Assembly: GCA_035359995.1 (NCBI GenBank)
Contig: DAORZT010000034.1
Coordinates: 1 to 30,283, forward strand
Source: JAKPCT01 sp029553165
GTDB lineage: Bacteria > Bacillota > UBA4882 > UBA8346
Direction of reading: 5' to 3'
DNA length: 30,283 nt
Part shown: positions 7,634 to 15,751 of the stretch, one piece after another
Layout: each line of letters opens with the position of its first letter
Numbering within the stretch: the first letter of the stretch is position 1
Made by a program: the position numbers and the translations under genes
Notes under the pieces: model-generated
Seen by the model: only the letters and a program-made list of their open reading frames with translations
The model's database searches: none
Told to the model about the DNA's origin: nothing

Positions 7634-8743
7634 ATGCGTTACCGTTCATTTGGTCGAACTGGAATCGAATTATCAGTGTTAGGATTTGGGGCGATGCGGT
7701 TGCCGTTTGAGAATGAAGCCGAATCAGTCCGTGTCATTCAACATGCCTTCCAGTCAGGAATCAATTATATTGATACCGCTCCTTACTATGGAGACGGGTT
7801 GAGCGAGCCGATCGTCGGTAAGGCGTTAAAAGGCTGGCGCGATCGAGTCTATGTATCAACCAAGAATCCAATCGAAGATGCCAGCGGTGTCAATTTTCGG
7901 CGTCGTTTGGAGAAATCATTGAAAAACCTGGATGTTAATTATATTGACTTTTATCATATGTGGGGAATCAATTGGGAGACGTTTACCGAGCGGATCATCA
8001 AACCAAATGGACCATTGGCTGAAGCTAAGCGGGCGAAGGCTGAAGGTCTGATCCGTCATATTTCATTCTCATTTCACGGGAAGCCTGAGGAATTGATTAA
8101 ACTGATTGATACCGGAGAATTTGAGTCGGTACTTTGCCAGTATAACTTATTGGACCGGAGTAATGAAGCAGCGATTGCCCATGCCCAAAAATGCGGATTG
8201 GGTGTAATTGTAATGGGTCCGGTTGGTGGGGGGCGTCTGGGAATCACTTCCCCGGTTATTCAAGGGTTGATTCCCGGAGGAGTTAAATCTTCGCCTGAGA
8301 TTGCGCTGCGTTTTGTCTTGGCCAACCCAGGGGTCAATATAGCTTTGTCCGGTATGGAAAATATTAAGATGGTTGATGAAAATGTTGCAGTTGCTTCGCG
8401 GGAGGAACCGCTTAGCGAAGCAGAGCAGGCTAAAATCATTGAATCAATGGAGCAGCATCGTAAGTTAGCCGATCTCTATTGTACTGGATGTCAGTATTGC
8501 ATGCCTTGTCCCAACGGAGTTAATATTCCGGAAAACTTCACTTATATGAATTACCATCGGGTTTATGGATTGACCGAATATTCACGGGAGCAATATCGGA
8601 AATTAGGAACTCCGGAGCAGAAATGGGTGGAAGGGAAGAAAGCGGTTGATTGTATTGAGTGTGGGCAATGTGAATCCAAATGCCCGCAAAAGATATCGAT
8701 TATGAAACAGTTAAAAGAAGTTCACCGGGAACTGGGAATCTGA
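7634..8743 (+). CDS. Aldo/keto reductase with C-terminal 4Fe-4S motifs
   Basis: An NAD(P)-dependent oxidoreductase fused to a ferredoxin-like tail, a type common in anaerobes. The TIM-barrel part (about 1-270) opens with the usual RSFGRTGIELSVLGFGAMRLP and has the YIDTAPYYGDG segment with the catalytic Asp and Tyr. The tail carries Cys283, 286, 289 and 292 (CTGCQYCMPC) and Cys340, 343, 346 and 350 (CIECGQCESKC), enough for two iron-sulfur clusters, though the first motif is not a textbook ferredoxin arrangement. The 369-residue length matches this subfamily. AGGAGGG lies 7 bases before the ATG. It appears monocistronic. The physiological substrate and electron partner are unknown. Confidence 0.9.
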   Translation: MRYRSFGRTGIELSVLGFGAMRLPFENEAESVRVIQHAFQSGINYIDTAPYYGDGLSEPIVGKALKGWRDRVYVSTKNPIEDASGVNFRRRLEKSLKNLDVNYIDFYHMWGINWETFTERIIKPNGPLAEAKRAKAEGLIRHISFSFHGKPEELIKLIDTGEFESVLCQYNLLDRSNEAAIAHAQKCGLGVIVMGPVGGGRLGITSPVIQGLIPGGVKSSPEIALRFVLANPGVNIALSGMENIKMVDENVAVASREEPLSEAEQAKIIESMEQHRKLADLYCTGCQYCMPCPNGVNIPENFTYMNYHRVYGLTEYSREQYRKLGTPEQKWVEGKKAVDCIECGQCESKCPQKISIMKQLKEVHRELGI

Positions 8744-8776
8744 AAACAAGAGTTAAAAGTGGGTATTATTTCTTAA

Positions 8777-8808
8777 TCTCCCCAATATATTTTAAAAAGG
8801 AGGGGAGA
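8777..8808 (+). promoter_or_regulatory. Hairpin overlapping the ribosome binding site of the DUF3566-like gene
   Basis: TCTCCCC (8777-8783) is complementary to GGGGAGA (8802-8808). The 3' arm includes part of the AAGGAGGGG Shine-Dalgarno stretch before ATG 8813. The arrangement parallels that at 2485-2535: a leader able to hide its own ribosome binding site. Confidence 0.35.
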
Positions 8809-8812
8809 GAAG

Positions 8813-9130
8813 ATGCAAAGTTTAGAGGTTAAACAGATTGGACTCATCTCGGTTTTTAAGTTTAGTTTTGTTGTCGGAGTTATTTTAGGATTGATAGCCA
8901 CGGTTGTGCTTCTCTTGTCCGGGATTTCGATTAAGCAATTGGGATTAGAAACAGGAGTTTTTTCAATTAACGGCGGGCCGTTACAGGTAGGCGCAAGTCT
9001 GGTCGGCGCCATTATCGCCAGTTTGGCATATGGGTTGATCGGAGGTATTGTTGGTTTGTTTATCGCGTTTCTATATAACGTATTTGCTTCGATTACCGGC
9101 GGGATTATAATTAGGGTAAAAGAGGAATGA
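8813..9130 (+). CDS. Small membrane protein, DUF3566-like
   Basis: A 105-residue protein with two long hydrophobic segments (about 17-40 and 60-92) joined by a polar loop. The pattern of an N-terminal VKQIGLISVFKFS, a first helix, and a final helix ending YNVFASITGGI resembles the DUF3566 family of short membrane proteins, whose function is not established. A strong AAGGAGGGG precedes the ATG by 7 bases. The gene stands alone between the aldo/keto reductase and a convergent membrane-protein gene. Confidence 0.65.
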   Translation: MQSLEVKQIGLISVFKFSFVVGVILGLIATVVLLLSGISIKQLGLETGVFSINGGPLQVGASLVGAIIASLAYGLIGGIVGLFIAFLYNVFASITGGIIIRVKEE

Positions 9131-9194
9131 TTAAAACCAAAATAACTCTTAAAGGGTAGGACTTAGTTTGGATTGATTAGTTCTTGGGGTAGAG

Positions 9195-9683
9195 CTATTT
9201 TTCTTCTGAACCAGGGTACTGTGTCTCGGGCAGGAGTTCTTTGCCGAAATAAATTATCAATAGGATGGTTAATAAGGAAAACAGGCAATCAGTAATTAAA
9301 AATCCCAATGCTTCACTCCAGGAATAGCTCTTAACCTGCGAGATTCCAAAACGTGAAATCAATCCGGTAATTCCTAACCAGATGTAAAGTCCGCCTAATA
9401 AACCTTTAAAGATATAGTGTTTTTTTCCAGTCAACCTTAAGACATAGAAGATGATAATTCCTAAAAACGAAGCCAGAGCGGCATCGGCGAAAAAACCAAC
9501 AATAATCCCATTTACAGTAAGAGTGGAAATTTGACTGATAAATACGGAAGCTGCTAATTGCCAATAGATGTGAGTCTTGATTCCGGACAGAAAGAAACAG
9601 ACACTTACACAATTTTTGATTAAGGTTGCCACAAAGCCTGAAAAAGCAGCGACAGTCAGATCGTCATTAAAGATCTTGATCAT
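9195..9683 (-). CDS. Uncharacterised membrane protein, about four helices
   Basis: I do not recognise a family. The 162-residue product has about four strongly hydrophobic segments (near 12-34, 43-80, 89-110 and 126-148 from the start) and a short charged tail (PGSEEK). ATG 9683 is preferred over the adjacent in-frame TTG (9686) because AAGGGG lies 7 bases upstream of it. The opening IKIFNDDLTVAAFSGFVAT and the overall helix pattern resemble small Firmicutes membrane proteins of the YqhR sort, but similarity is too weak to name it. It is convergent with the DUF3566-like gene, with 64 bases between them. Confidence 0.65.
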   Translation of the reverse strand: MIKIFNDDLTVAAFSGFVATLIKNCVSVCFFLSGIKTHIYWQLAASVFISQISTLTVNGIIVGFFADAALASFLGIIIFYVLRLTGKKHYIFKGLLGGLYIWLGITGLISRFGISQVKSYSWSEALGFLITDCLFSLLTILLIIYFGKELLPETQYPGSEEK

Positions 9684-9792
9684 CAAAATACCCCTTAGAT
9701 TTTTTCAATCATCGAAGATTACTTACTTTAATATAATTGGTGATTAGAATCAAAAGTATACATTAGTTATAATTTTACTATTGAGCAAAAAT

Positions 9793-9822
9793 AAAAAAAG
9801 AGCTTTATCAGCTCTTTTTTTT
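9793..9822 (-). terminator. Terminator of the tRNA-Leu gene
   Basis: AAAAAAGAGCT and AGCTCTTTTTT form a long perfect stem around TTATC. It lies 10 bases past the tRNA 3' end on the minus strand, with T-runs on both strands. Confidence 0.85.
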
Positions 9823-9831
9823 ATATAAAAT

Positions 9832-9914
9832 TGGTGCCCAGGACCGGACTTGAACCGGTACGGTTGCCCATACGCCCCTCAAACGTACGCGTCTGCCAGT
9901 TCCGCCACCTGGGC
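9832..9914 (-). tRNA. tRNA-Leu (anticodon GAG)
   Basis: On the minus strand the acceptor GCCCAGG pairs with CCTGGGC, followed by A and an encoded CCA. The D-arm has the family sequence GGCGGAACTGGCAGACGC. The anticodon stem-loop is TACGT-TTGAGGG-GCGTA, giving GAG, which reads CUC and CUU. A long variable arm (class II) and the T-arm ACCGG-TTCAAGT-CCGGT complete the cloverleaf. The 83-base size is right for leucine. It is a single-gene transcript with its own promoter and terminator. Confidence 0.96.
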
Positions 9915-9959
9915 AAAATTGATTACTTATTTGATTGAACTATTTAACGAACATTTATT

Positions 9960-9988
9960 ATTATACGGTGGGTTAATTATCTTGTCAA
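9960..9988 (-). promoter_or_regulatory. Perfect sigma-A promoter of tRNA-Leu
   Basis: On the minus strand TTGACA (9988-9983) and TATAAT (9965-9960) are both exact consensus hexamers with a 17-base spacer. The tRNA 5' end (9914) is 46 bases past the -10, room for a short leader. Confidence 0.88.
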
Positions 9989-10060
9989 TTGTTTTTTGAT
10001 TAAATTTTTATTTGCAGTTCCAGGGGTTATACACGGATTTTAACACTCAATGATTAATTT

Positions 10061-10074
10061 GGAAAACGCTTTTA
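10061..10074 (+). promoter_or_regulatory. cre-like operator candidate upstream of asnA
   Basis: GGAAAACGCTTTTA matches 12 of 14 positions of the CcpA site form TGAAAACGCTTTCA. It lies 144 bases before the asnA start. The rest of 9915-10217 holds only the tRNA promoter and AT-rich DNA. No T-box conserved sequence is present and no strong asnA promoter stands out, although TTGACT near 10167 could be a -35. That this is a working operator is inference. Confidence 0.35.
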
Positions 10075-10217
10075 ATTTATAAAATGTTTTTGCAGGATAA
10101 TAATACCGTAAAATCGAATTAGGAAATTTGGTTTATGCAAATTTGCAGCGTTGATTATTCTTTTTTGACTGGTCGAATAAAATATTGGTTATTTAAATTG
10201 AAACTAAGGAGATTGGT

Positions 10218-11246
10218 ATGAAAGAAGTAGCTTTATTTCCAAATTTATATTTACCGCAAGACTATTCAGGAACTCTGTCACTGCGTGAAACGGAGATCGC
10301 AATTAAAGAGATTAAGGATTTCTTTGAAAGAGCTTTGGCTAAAGAACTCAACCTGACACGGGTATCAGCGCCGTTGTTTGTAACGCCGCGATCGGGCTTA
10401 AATGATAATTTGAACGGAGTTGAACGTCCGGTTACCTTTGGAGTCCAGTCGCTCAATGATGAAGAATGTGAGATTGTTCATTCTTTAGCGAAATGGAAGC
10501 GTATGGCGTTAGCCCGGTACGGTTTTAAGGTCAATGAAGGATTATATACCGATATGAATGCGATTCGCCGTGATGAAGAGGTTGATAATCTTCATTCGAT
10601 TTATGTTGATCAATGGGATTGGGAGAAGGTAATCACTAAAGAAGCAAGGACTTTGGAGACTTTGAAGGCTATTGTCAAGCAGATTTACCAAGTCTTTAAA
10701 GCAACTGAAAAGCATATTAATCAATGTTATCCCAAGATCAAAGGGACACTACCGGAAGAGATCCATTTTATTACTTCGCAAGAATTGGAAGACCTTTACC
10801 CGGAACTGACTCCAAAGGAACGGGAGAACCGGATTGCCAAGGAGCATGGCGCGGTCTTTGTGATGCAAATCGGTGGTGAACTTAAGTCCGGAATTAAACA
10901 TGACGGACGGGCGCCGGATTATGATGACTGGAAGTTAAACGGTGACATTCTGTTCTGGTATCCACTGTTAGAAAGAGCGTTTGAAGTGTCATCAATGGGG
11001 ATCAGAGTGGATGAGACAGCGTTGTTACAACAGTTGAAACTGGCAAAGTGTGAAGAGCGGATTGAACTGCAATTCCATCGGGATTTACTTGCTGGAAAAC
11101 TTCCTTATACAGTCGGCGGTGGGATTGGTCAGTCGCGAATCTGTATGTTTTTCCTCAAAAAAGCACATATTGGTGAGGTACAGTCTTCAGTGTGGCCGGA
11201 TGAGATGATCAGATTATGTGAAACAGCAAATATTGTTCTGTTATAA
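10218..11246 (+). CDS. asnA: Aspartate-ammonia ligase (asparagine synthetase A)
   Basis: Makes asparagine from aspartate, ammonia and ATP via aspartyl-AMP in the cytoplasm. The 342-residue sequence is recognisably AsnA along its whole length: VSAPLFVTPRSGLNDNLNG near 50-70, ERPVTFGV, the YVDQWDWEK segment, KHDGRAPDYDDW near 229-240, and the C-terminal GGGIGQSRICMFFL, a class II synthetase-like motif 3. AsnA is a relative of class II aminoacyl-tRNA synthetases. AAGGAG lies 6 bases before the ATG. asnS follows 15 bases downstream, so the product feeds directly into the substrate pool of the next enzyme. Confidence 0.97.
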   Translation: MKEVALFPNLYLPQDYSGTLSLRETEIAIKEIKDFFERALAKELNLTRVSAPLFVTPRSGLNDNLNGVERPVTFGVQSLNDEECEIVHSLAKWKRMALARYGFKVNEGLYTDMNAIRRDEEVDNLHSIYVDQWDWEKVITKEARTLETLKAIVKQIYQVFKATEKHINQCYPKIKGTLPEEIHFITSQELEDLYPELTPKERENRIAKEHGAVFVMQIGGELKSGIKHDGRAPDYDDWKLNGDILFWYPLLERAFEVSSMGIRVDETALLQQLKLAKCEERIELQFHRDLLAGKLPYTVGGGIGQSRICMFFLKKAHIGEVQSSVWPDEMIRLCETANIVLL

Positions 11247-11261
11247 AGCGGGAGGTTAATG

Positions 11262-12656
11262 ATGGTGAAGAACACTACGATCAGGCAATTATTTAAAGAT
11301 CCAACTACTTATATTAATAAAGAGATTACTGTTTCGGGATGGGTTAGAACCGTCCGTGACTCGAAAACCTTTGGATTCATTGAGTTAAATGATGGTTCAT
11401 TCTTCAAAAATCTACAGATTGTCTTTGATGATACCCTTGCTAACTTTGCAACCGTTGCTAAACTTGGTGTTGGTGCGGCGATTGTGGTTACCGGCGATCT
11501 GGTTGAAAGTCCTGGGGCAAAACAGCCGTTTGAGTTGAAAGCAAAACAGATTATGATTGAAGGAGATTGCCCTCCGGAATATCCGTTGCAAAAGAAGCGT
11601 CATTCATTTGAATTTTTAAGAACGATTGCCCATTTGAGGCCACGGACCAATACCTTTTCGGCAGTGTTTCGAATTCGTTCGTTAGCCTCTTATGCAATCC
11701 ATAAGTTTTTCCAAGAACGAAACTTTGTTTATGTGCATACCCCGATCATCACCGGCAGTGACTGTGAGGGTGCCGGCGAGATGTTCCGGGTTACTACTTT
11801 GGACTTAAATAATTTACCAAGAACGGAAGATGGCCAACTTGATTTTAAAGAGGATTTCTTTGGCCGGGAGACCAACCTTACGGTGAGCGGGCAGTTGGAA
11901 GTTGAAACTTACTGTATGGCGTTTCGTAATGTTTATACCTTTGGTCCAACTTTTAGAGCTGAAAACTCCAATACAGCGCGGCATGCCGCTGAGTTTTGGA
12001 TGATTGAGCCGGAGATGGCCTTTGCTGATCTCCAAGACGATATGATGCTGGCTGAAGAGATGCTTAAATATCTGATCAACTTCTGTATGGAACAGGCTCC
12101 GGAGGAGATGGAGTTCTTTAATAATTTTGTTGACAAGACACTGTTTGAACGGTTAAACAATGTTGTAAATTCCGAATTTGGTCATGTTACTTATACCGAA
12201 GCAATTGAGCTCCTCAAAAAAGCCGGGAACATCTTTGAATATCCGGTTGAATGGGGTAAAGATCTCCAGACAGAGCATGAACGTTATCTGACGGAGCAAA
12301 TCTTTAAAAAACCGGTGTTTGTAACTGATTATCCTAAGGATATTAAAGCATTTTATATGCGACAGAATGATGATCAAAAGACGGTTGCGGCGATGGACTT
12401 ATTGGTCCCGGGTGTTGGTGAGATTATTGGTGGCAGCCAACGTGAGGAACGCCTGGACCTACTTGAAAATCGCATGAAGGAACTTAAATTAAATCCGGAA
12501 GATTACTGGTGGTACTTAGACCTTCGCAAATACGGCGGGACCAAACATGCCGGTTATGGACTTGGATTCGAACGGGCAATCATGTATCTGACAGGAATGG
12601 CTAATATTCGTGATGTAATCGCCTTCCCGAGGACAGTAAAGTCAGCTGAATTCTGA
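11262..12656 (+). CDS. asnS: Asparagine-tRNA ligase
   Basis: Charges tRNA-Asn with asparagine. The 464 residues show an N-terminal OB-fold anticodon-binding domain (about 1-110, ITVSGWVRTVRDSKTFGFI) and a class II catalytic domain with motif 2 (TFRAENSNTARHAAEFWMIE) and motif 3 (GYGLGFERAIMYLTG). The specificity call as AsnS rather than AspS rests on the opening sequence and on the insertion after the active-site segment GAGEMFRVTT. ATG 11262 is favoured over ATG 11259 because GGAGG (11251-11255) is 6 rather than 3 bases away; the difference is one residue. It shares an operon with asnA. Confidence 0.96.
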   Translation: MVKNTTIRQLFKDPTTYINKEITVSGWVRTVRDSKTFGFIELNDGSFFKNLQIVFDDTLANFATVAKLGVGAAIVVTGDLVESPGAKQPFELKAKQIMIEGDCPPEYPLQKKRHSFEFLRTIAHLRPRTNTFSAVFRIRSLASYAIHKFFQERNFVYVHTPIITGSDCEGAGEMFRVTTLDLNNLPRTEDGQLDFKEDFFGRETNLTVSGQLEVETYCMAFRNVYTFGPTFRAENSNTARHAAEFWMIEPEMAFADLQDDMMLAEEMLKYLINFCMEQAPEEMEFFNNFVDKTLFERLNNVVNSEFGHVTYTEAIELLKKAGNIFEYPVEWGKDLQTEHERYLTEQIFKKPVFVTDYPKDIKAFYMRQNDDQKTVAAMDLLVPGVGEIIGGSQREERLDLLENRMKELKLNPEDYWWYLDLRKYGGTKHAGYGLGFERAIMYLTGMANIRDVIAFPRTVKSAEF

Positions 12657-12665
12657 TGATTTTCT

Positions 12666-12707
12666 AAAGAGGTATTTGGCAGATTGTTATCAAATGCCTC
12701 TTTTATT
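12666..12707 (+). terminator. Terminator of the asnA-asnS operon
   Basis: AAAGAGGTATTTG pairs with CAAATGCCTCTTT (one G-U pair) around a 12-base loop, followed by TATTTTATT. It starts 9 bases after the asnS stop codon. Confidence 0.9.
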
Positions 12708-12903
12708 TTATTGAACAAGTGATAATTAAGTATGGGGTCTACAATCAAATACGAATACCAATAATTTATATAATTGATTAAAAATAACAATAGATAAACT
12801 TTTATCAACTTTAGTAGGATATTTTAATCTTTAGGAAGAATTATTATTGAAAGGGAATTTTTTAAATCAGTATTCTTATTAAAGGGAAGGGGCTGTTTTA
12901 CGG

Positions 12904-14775
12904 ATGCAAAAACCTTCTTTTTGGGACAAGCTGAAGTATAATTTTGATAATATTATGGCGAAAGGTACAATTGCCCTGATTGGATGGTTGGCAATTTTAT
13001 CAATTTTGCTGATTTTGATTGTATCATTATTTGTGTTAATTACCAATGCTGCTCCTGGGACCAGTTTTCTTGAGTTATTGTGGATGAGTTTACTGCGGAC
13101 CTTAGACCCAGGGACAATGGGCGGCGATCAAGGCAGTTTTCTGTTTTTATTGGCAATGTTGGTGATCACTTTAGGTGGTATCTTTATCATTAGTATGTTA
13201 ATCGGTTTAATTACTACCGGTATTGAAAATAAAATTGAGACTTTGCGAAAAGGAAGATCACGGGTATTAGAAGAGAATCATACAGTCATCCTTGGTTGGT
13301 CGGAACGGGTTTTTACCATCATTTCAGAACTGGTGATTGCCAATAGCAATCAAAAAAATCCCTGTATTGTTATTATGGGTGATAAAGATAAAGTTGAGAT
13401 GGAAGATGAAATCCGGACCAGAATCGGTTCAACGGATAACACCAAAGTAGTCTGTCGTCAAGGAAATCCGGTTGATTTGAATGATTTGGAGATAGTGAAT
13501 CTGGATACATGTAAATCCGTGATTATCGTTGAAGAATCTGACTCCAATGTTATCAAAACAATTCTGGCAATCATTAATAATCCAAACCGGCGTGAAAAAC
13601 CTTACCACATTGTTGCTTCAATTAAAGATCCCCGTAATTATGAAGTGGCAAAGATGGTTGGACGTGACGAGGTAGAGATAATTTTGGTTGATAACCTGAT
13701 TTCCCGAATTGTAGCACAAACTTGTCTCCAACCCGGATTGTCGGTGGTCTACACAGAGTTGATGGACTATGACGGAGACGAAATCTATTTTTGCAATCAC
13801 AAAGAATTGGCTGGTCTGCAATTTAAAGATGTTTTATTGCGGTTTAAAGATTCGGCAGTTATTGGTGTGTTTTCTAATGGAGTCTCCAAATTAAATCCTC
13901 CGATGGATACCGTCATTCAGGAGGATGATGAGATTATTGCAATTACTAAAGATGATGATACGATGATCCCTTCTGAATACAAAGGATCGAATATTGTAAA
14001 GAAGGTGATCACCACAACTGATGTGAATACCAAAAAACCGGAACATACTTTAATCTTGGGCTGGAACGAACGGGCAGCAACGATTATTACCGAGATGGAT
14101 CATTATGTTGCGGCTGGTTCTTCAGTGACAGTGGTTGCTGATTATAAAGAGGGTAAAGAAGAATTAGCCAAAGATTTGGAGACGGTTACTAATTTACAAG
14201 TGAAATATTTACATGCCGATACTGCTGACCGGCGTGTTTTAGATGAGTTATTGACAGCTAAATCTTATGACCATATCATTATTCTCTGTTATTCTCATAT
14301 TGATGAGCAGGAAGCGGACGCGATAACTTTGATAACCCTGTTACATCTGCGTGACATTTCTGAAAAGTCAGGGTTGCAATTATCAATAGTCAGCGAGATG
14401 CGGGATATACGGAACCGTAATCTTGCGGAGATCGCCAAGGTTAACGATTTTATTGTCAGTGATAAATTAATCAGCCTTTTAATAACGCAGATCTCGGAGA
14501 ATAAACACCTTAACATGGTATTTGCTGATTTGTTTGATGCTGATGGTTCCGAAATTTACATTAAACCGGCAGCGAACTATGTTGAATTAAATACGGCAAC
14601 TGATTTTTATCAAATAGTTACCTCCGCTTCACAGCGTAATGAGGTGGCAATTGGTTATAAAATCGCCAAAGAGGTAAATAAACCAGGTAATTATGGGATT
14701 TATATTAATCCGGTGAAATCTGACCAGATAATACTTGAAGAAAATGACAGTGTGATTGTGTTAGCAGAGGATTAA
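12904..14775 (+). CDS. CASTOR/POLLUX-type ion channel with RCK/TrkA-N-like domains
   Basis: A membrane protein (623 residues) resembling bacterial homologues of the plant nuclear-envelope channels CASTOR and POLLUX (DMI1). Two hydrophobic helices (about 20-46 and 78-102) flank a pore-region segment (LLRTLDPGTMGGDQGS). After the second helix comes the linker LRKGRSRVLEENHTVILGW, which is typical of this family. Two tandem Rossmann-like regulatory units then follow, one from about 127 (HTVILGWSERVFTIISEL) and one from about 380 (HTLILGWNERAATIITEM), each with a TrkA-C-like tail. Ion selectivity and ligand are unknown here. The TVGYG filter of ordinary potassium channels is absent. The only nearby ribosome binding site is AAGGGG about 11 bases before the ATG, which is far. 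Transcribed alone. Confidence 0.85.
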   Translation: MQKPSFWDKLKYNFDNIMAKGTIALIGWLAILSILLILIVSLFVLITNAAPGTSFLELLWMSLLRTLDPGTMGGDQGSFLFLLAMLVITLGGIFIISMLIGLITTGIENKIETLRKGRSRVLEENHTVILGWSERVFTIISELVIANSNQKNPCIVIMGDKDKVEMEDEIRTRIGSTDNTKVVCRQGNPVDLNDLEIVNLDTCKSVIIVEESDSNVIKTILAIINNPNRREKPYHIVASIKDPRNYEVAKMVGRDEVEIILVDNLISRIVAQTCLQPGLSVVYTELMDYDGDEIYFCNHKELAGLQFKDVLLRFKDSAVIGVFSNGVSKLNPPMDTVIQEDDEIIAITKDDDTMIPSEYKGSNIVKKVITTTDVNTKKPEHTLILGWNERAATIITEMDHYVAAGSSVTVVADYKEGKEELAKDLETVTNLQVKYLHADTADRRVLDELLTAKSYDHIIILCYSHIDEQEADAITLITLLHLRDISEKSGLQLSIVSEMRDIRNRNLAEIAKVNDFIVSDKLISLLITQISENKHLNMVFADLFDADGSEIYIKPAANYVELNTATDFYQIVTSASQRNEVAIGYKIAKEVNKPGNYGIYINPVKSDQIILEENDSVIVLAED

Positions 14776-14851
14776 TAATTTCTTGTTAAAGTAAAATTTA
14801 TTTAATAACGAAAATTATTATGAAGACAATTTACCGAAAGGTGGTGTTGTT

Positions 14852-15115
14852 ATGAATTTTAAAAATTATATGGAAGATGTTGTATTAGAAGTGTATAAAG
14901 AATTTATCAGTAAAAATCCGCAGTATTGTGGCTGTGAACGATGCAGCGCTGATACGATGGTAATTGCCTTGAAGAAGTTAAAAGGGTTGTATGCTGTCAG
15001 TCAGGAAGGTGAGATCTTTACCAAAGTATCATGTGAAGACCGTCAAATTAGAGCTGATGCTTTGATAGTGATTATTGAGGCTGCAACTATGGTCTCCCAA
15101 AATCCAAATCATTAA
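14852..15115 (+). CDS. ComFB-family (late competence) small protein
   Basis: The 87-residue sequence matches the ComFB family: NYMEDVVLEVYKEFI at the start, CGCERCSADTMVIALKKLKG with clustered cysteines that could bind zinc, YAVSQEGEIFTKV, and a final helix ending VSQNPNH. ComFB of Bacillus subtilis is encoded within the comF competence operon. Homologues are also linked to cyclic di-nucleotide signalling in some bacteria. AAAGGTGG lies 5 bases before the ATG. It is not in a comF operon here, but dprA is encoded 1 kb downstream, so a competence or DNA-uptake link is plausible. A weak hairpin (AGGATTAG 15123-15130 with CTAATCCT 15146-15153) follows. Confidence 0.87.
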   Translation: MNFKNYMEDVVLEVYKEFISKNPQYCGCERCSADTMVIALKKLKGLYAVSQEGEIFTKVSCEDRQIRADALIVIIEAATMVSQNPNH

Positions 15116-15160
15116 AGATTAAAGGATTAGAAGCCATTCTTTCTCCTAATCCTGTAAAGA

Positions 15161-15343
15161 TTAAGTGGTTTTTCGTTTATAAATATTGCATTGACTTTGA
15201 TTATAATGGGTACAGGAGTCGCAACCCGCTTCATCTTCTGCGTCGCTGTTTAATTCTAAAGCGTTGTTTATGGTTTGGATTGGTTCGTATTCACTGCATT
15301 CTTGATTTGATTTGCTGTATTTAATACGGCTTTTTCGGTCCAA
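15161..15343 (-). CDS. Small Cys-containing protein of unknown function
   Basis: I do not recognise it. About 60 residues, hydrophilic and acidic in the middle (NSDAEDEAGCDSC). The C-terminal end CDSCTHYNQSQCNIYKRK has three cysteines, which together with an earlier one could hold a metal. GAGGTG on the minus strand is followed after 9 bases by TTG 15343, chosen as the start. The GTG at 15355 belongs to the ribosome binding site itself, so the longer reading is less likely. It points away from dprA and towards the comFB gene. Low overall conservation is expected, and a spurious frame cannot be excluded. Confidence 0.5.
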   Translation of the reverse strand: MDRKSRIKYSKSNQECSEYEPIQTINNALELNSDAEDEAGCDSCTHYNQSQCNIYKRKTT

Positions 15344-15410
15344 TAATTTTTTCACCTCGAAATTGGTTGATTATAATGTTAGTCTTTCATTAAAAACGAA
15401 AAATATGTAG

Positions 15411-15456
15411 AGGGTGTTGTAAAACTATTTTTAAGAGTAGAAACAACATCCTTTTT
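15411..15456 (+). terminator. Orphan terminator-like hairpin
   Basis: AGGGTGTTGT (15411-15420) pairs with ACAACATCCT (15443-15452) with one G-U pair, followed by TTTT. No plus-strand gene ends just before it, because the preceding gene is on the minus strand. It may be left over from a lost gene or belong to an unannotated small RNA. Confidence 0.6.
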
Positions 15457-15538
15457 GTATGACTTAATTTTGGGAAGTATTCTTTCTCCTTACCGCCAAA
15501 AATCAAAGGAGCTTTTTTATAGAAAAATCATAATTTTT

Positions 15539-15658
15539 TTATTTTGCATGTTTTTTGAGTTGGCCCACTGTTTCGGGGCGGCGGGTTAAAGAATTGCCTA
15601 AGCGTTTTGGATAGTACAGTTCCGGACAACCCTCAAGGAGTTTTAGAGTTTCAAATTT
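15539..15658. pseudogene. Degraded gene remnant, possibly hicA-like
   Basis: The 396-base gap 15356-15751 holds two terminators and this stretch, which is richer in GC than its surroundings and looks like eroded coding sequence. On the plus strand TTG 15555 opens WPTVSGRRVKELPKRFG before a stop at 15612; a one-base shift continues as WIVQF. This resembles the beginning of HicA toxins (PxVSGRxxVKxLxRxGW). On the minus strand 15658-15539 is also open for 39 codons (FETLKLLEGCPELYYPKRL and on) but has no start codon or ribosome binding site. One of the two is a shadow. Neither is an intact gene. Confidence 0.3.
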
Positions 15659-15714
15659 TTATCATAAAAGAATGGATATATTTTCTCATTGCATATATTA
15701 GGAGATTAGACTAG

Positions 15715-15748
15715 AAAAGCTGTTTGCTGGTTTGCAAACAGCTTTTTT
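15715..15748. terminator. Bidirectional terminator
   Basis: AAAAGCTGTTTGC (15715-15727) pairs perfectly with GCAAACAGCTTTT (15734-15746), a 13-bp stem with a short loop. There is a T-run on the plus strand and a shorter one on the minus strand. It lies 3 bases past the stop of the minus-strand zinc-ribbon-like gene. Confidence 0.85.
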
Positions 15749-15751
15749 AAA

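Noticed and set aside
9915..10217. T-box or other riboswitch in the asnA leader
   Set aside because: No AGGGTGGNACCGCG-like T-box sequence and no specifier stem were found.
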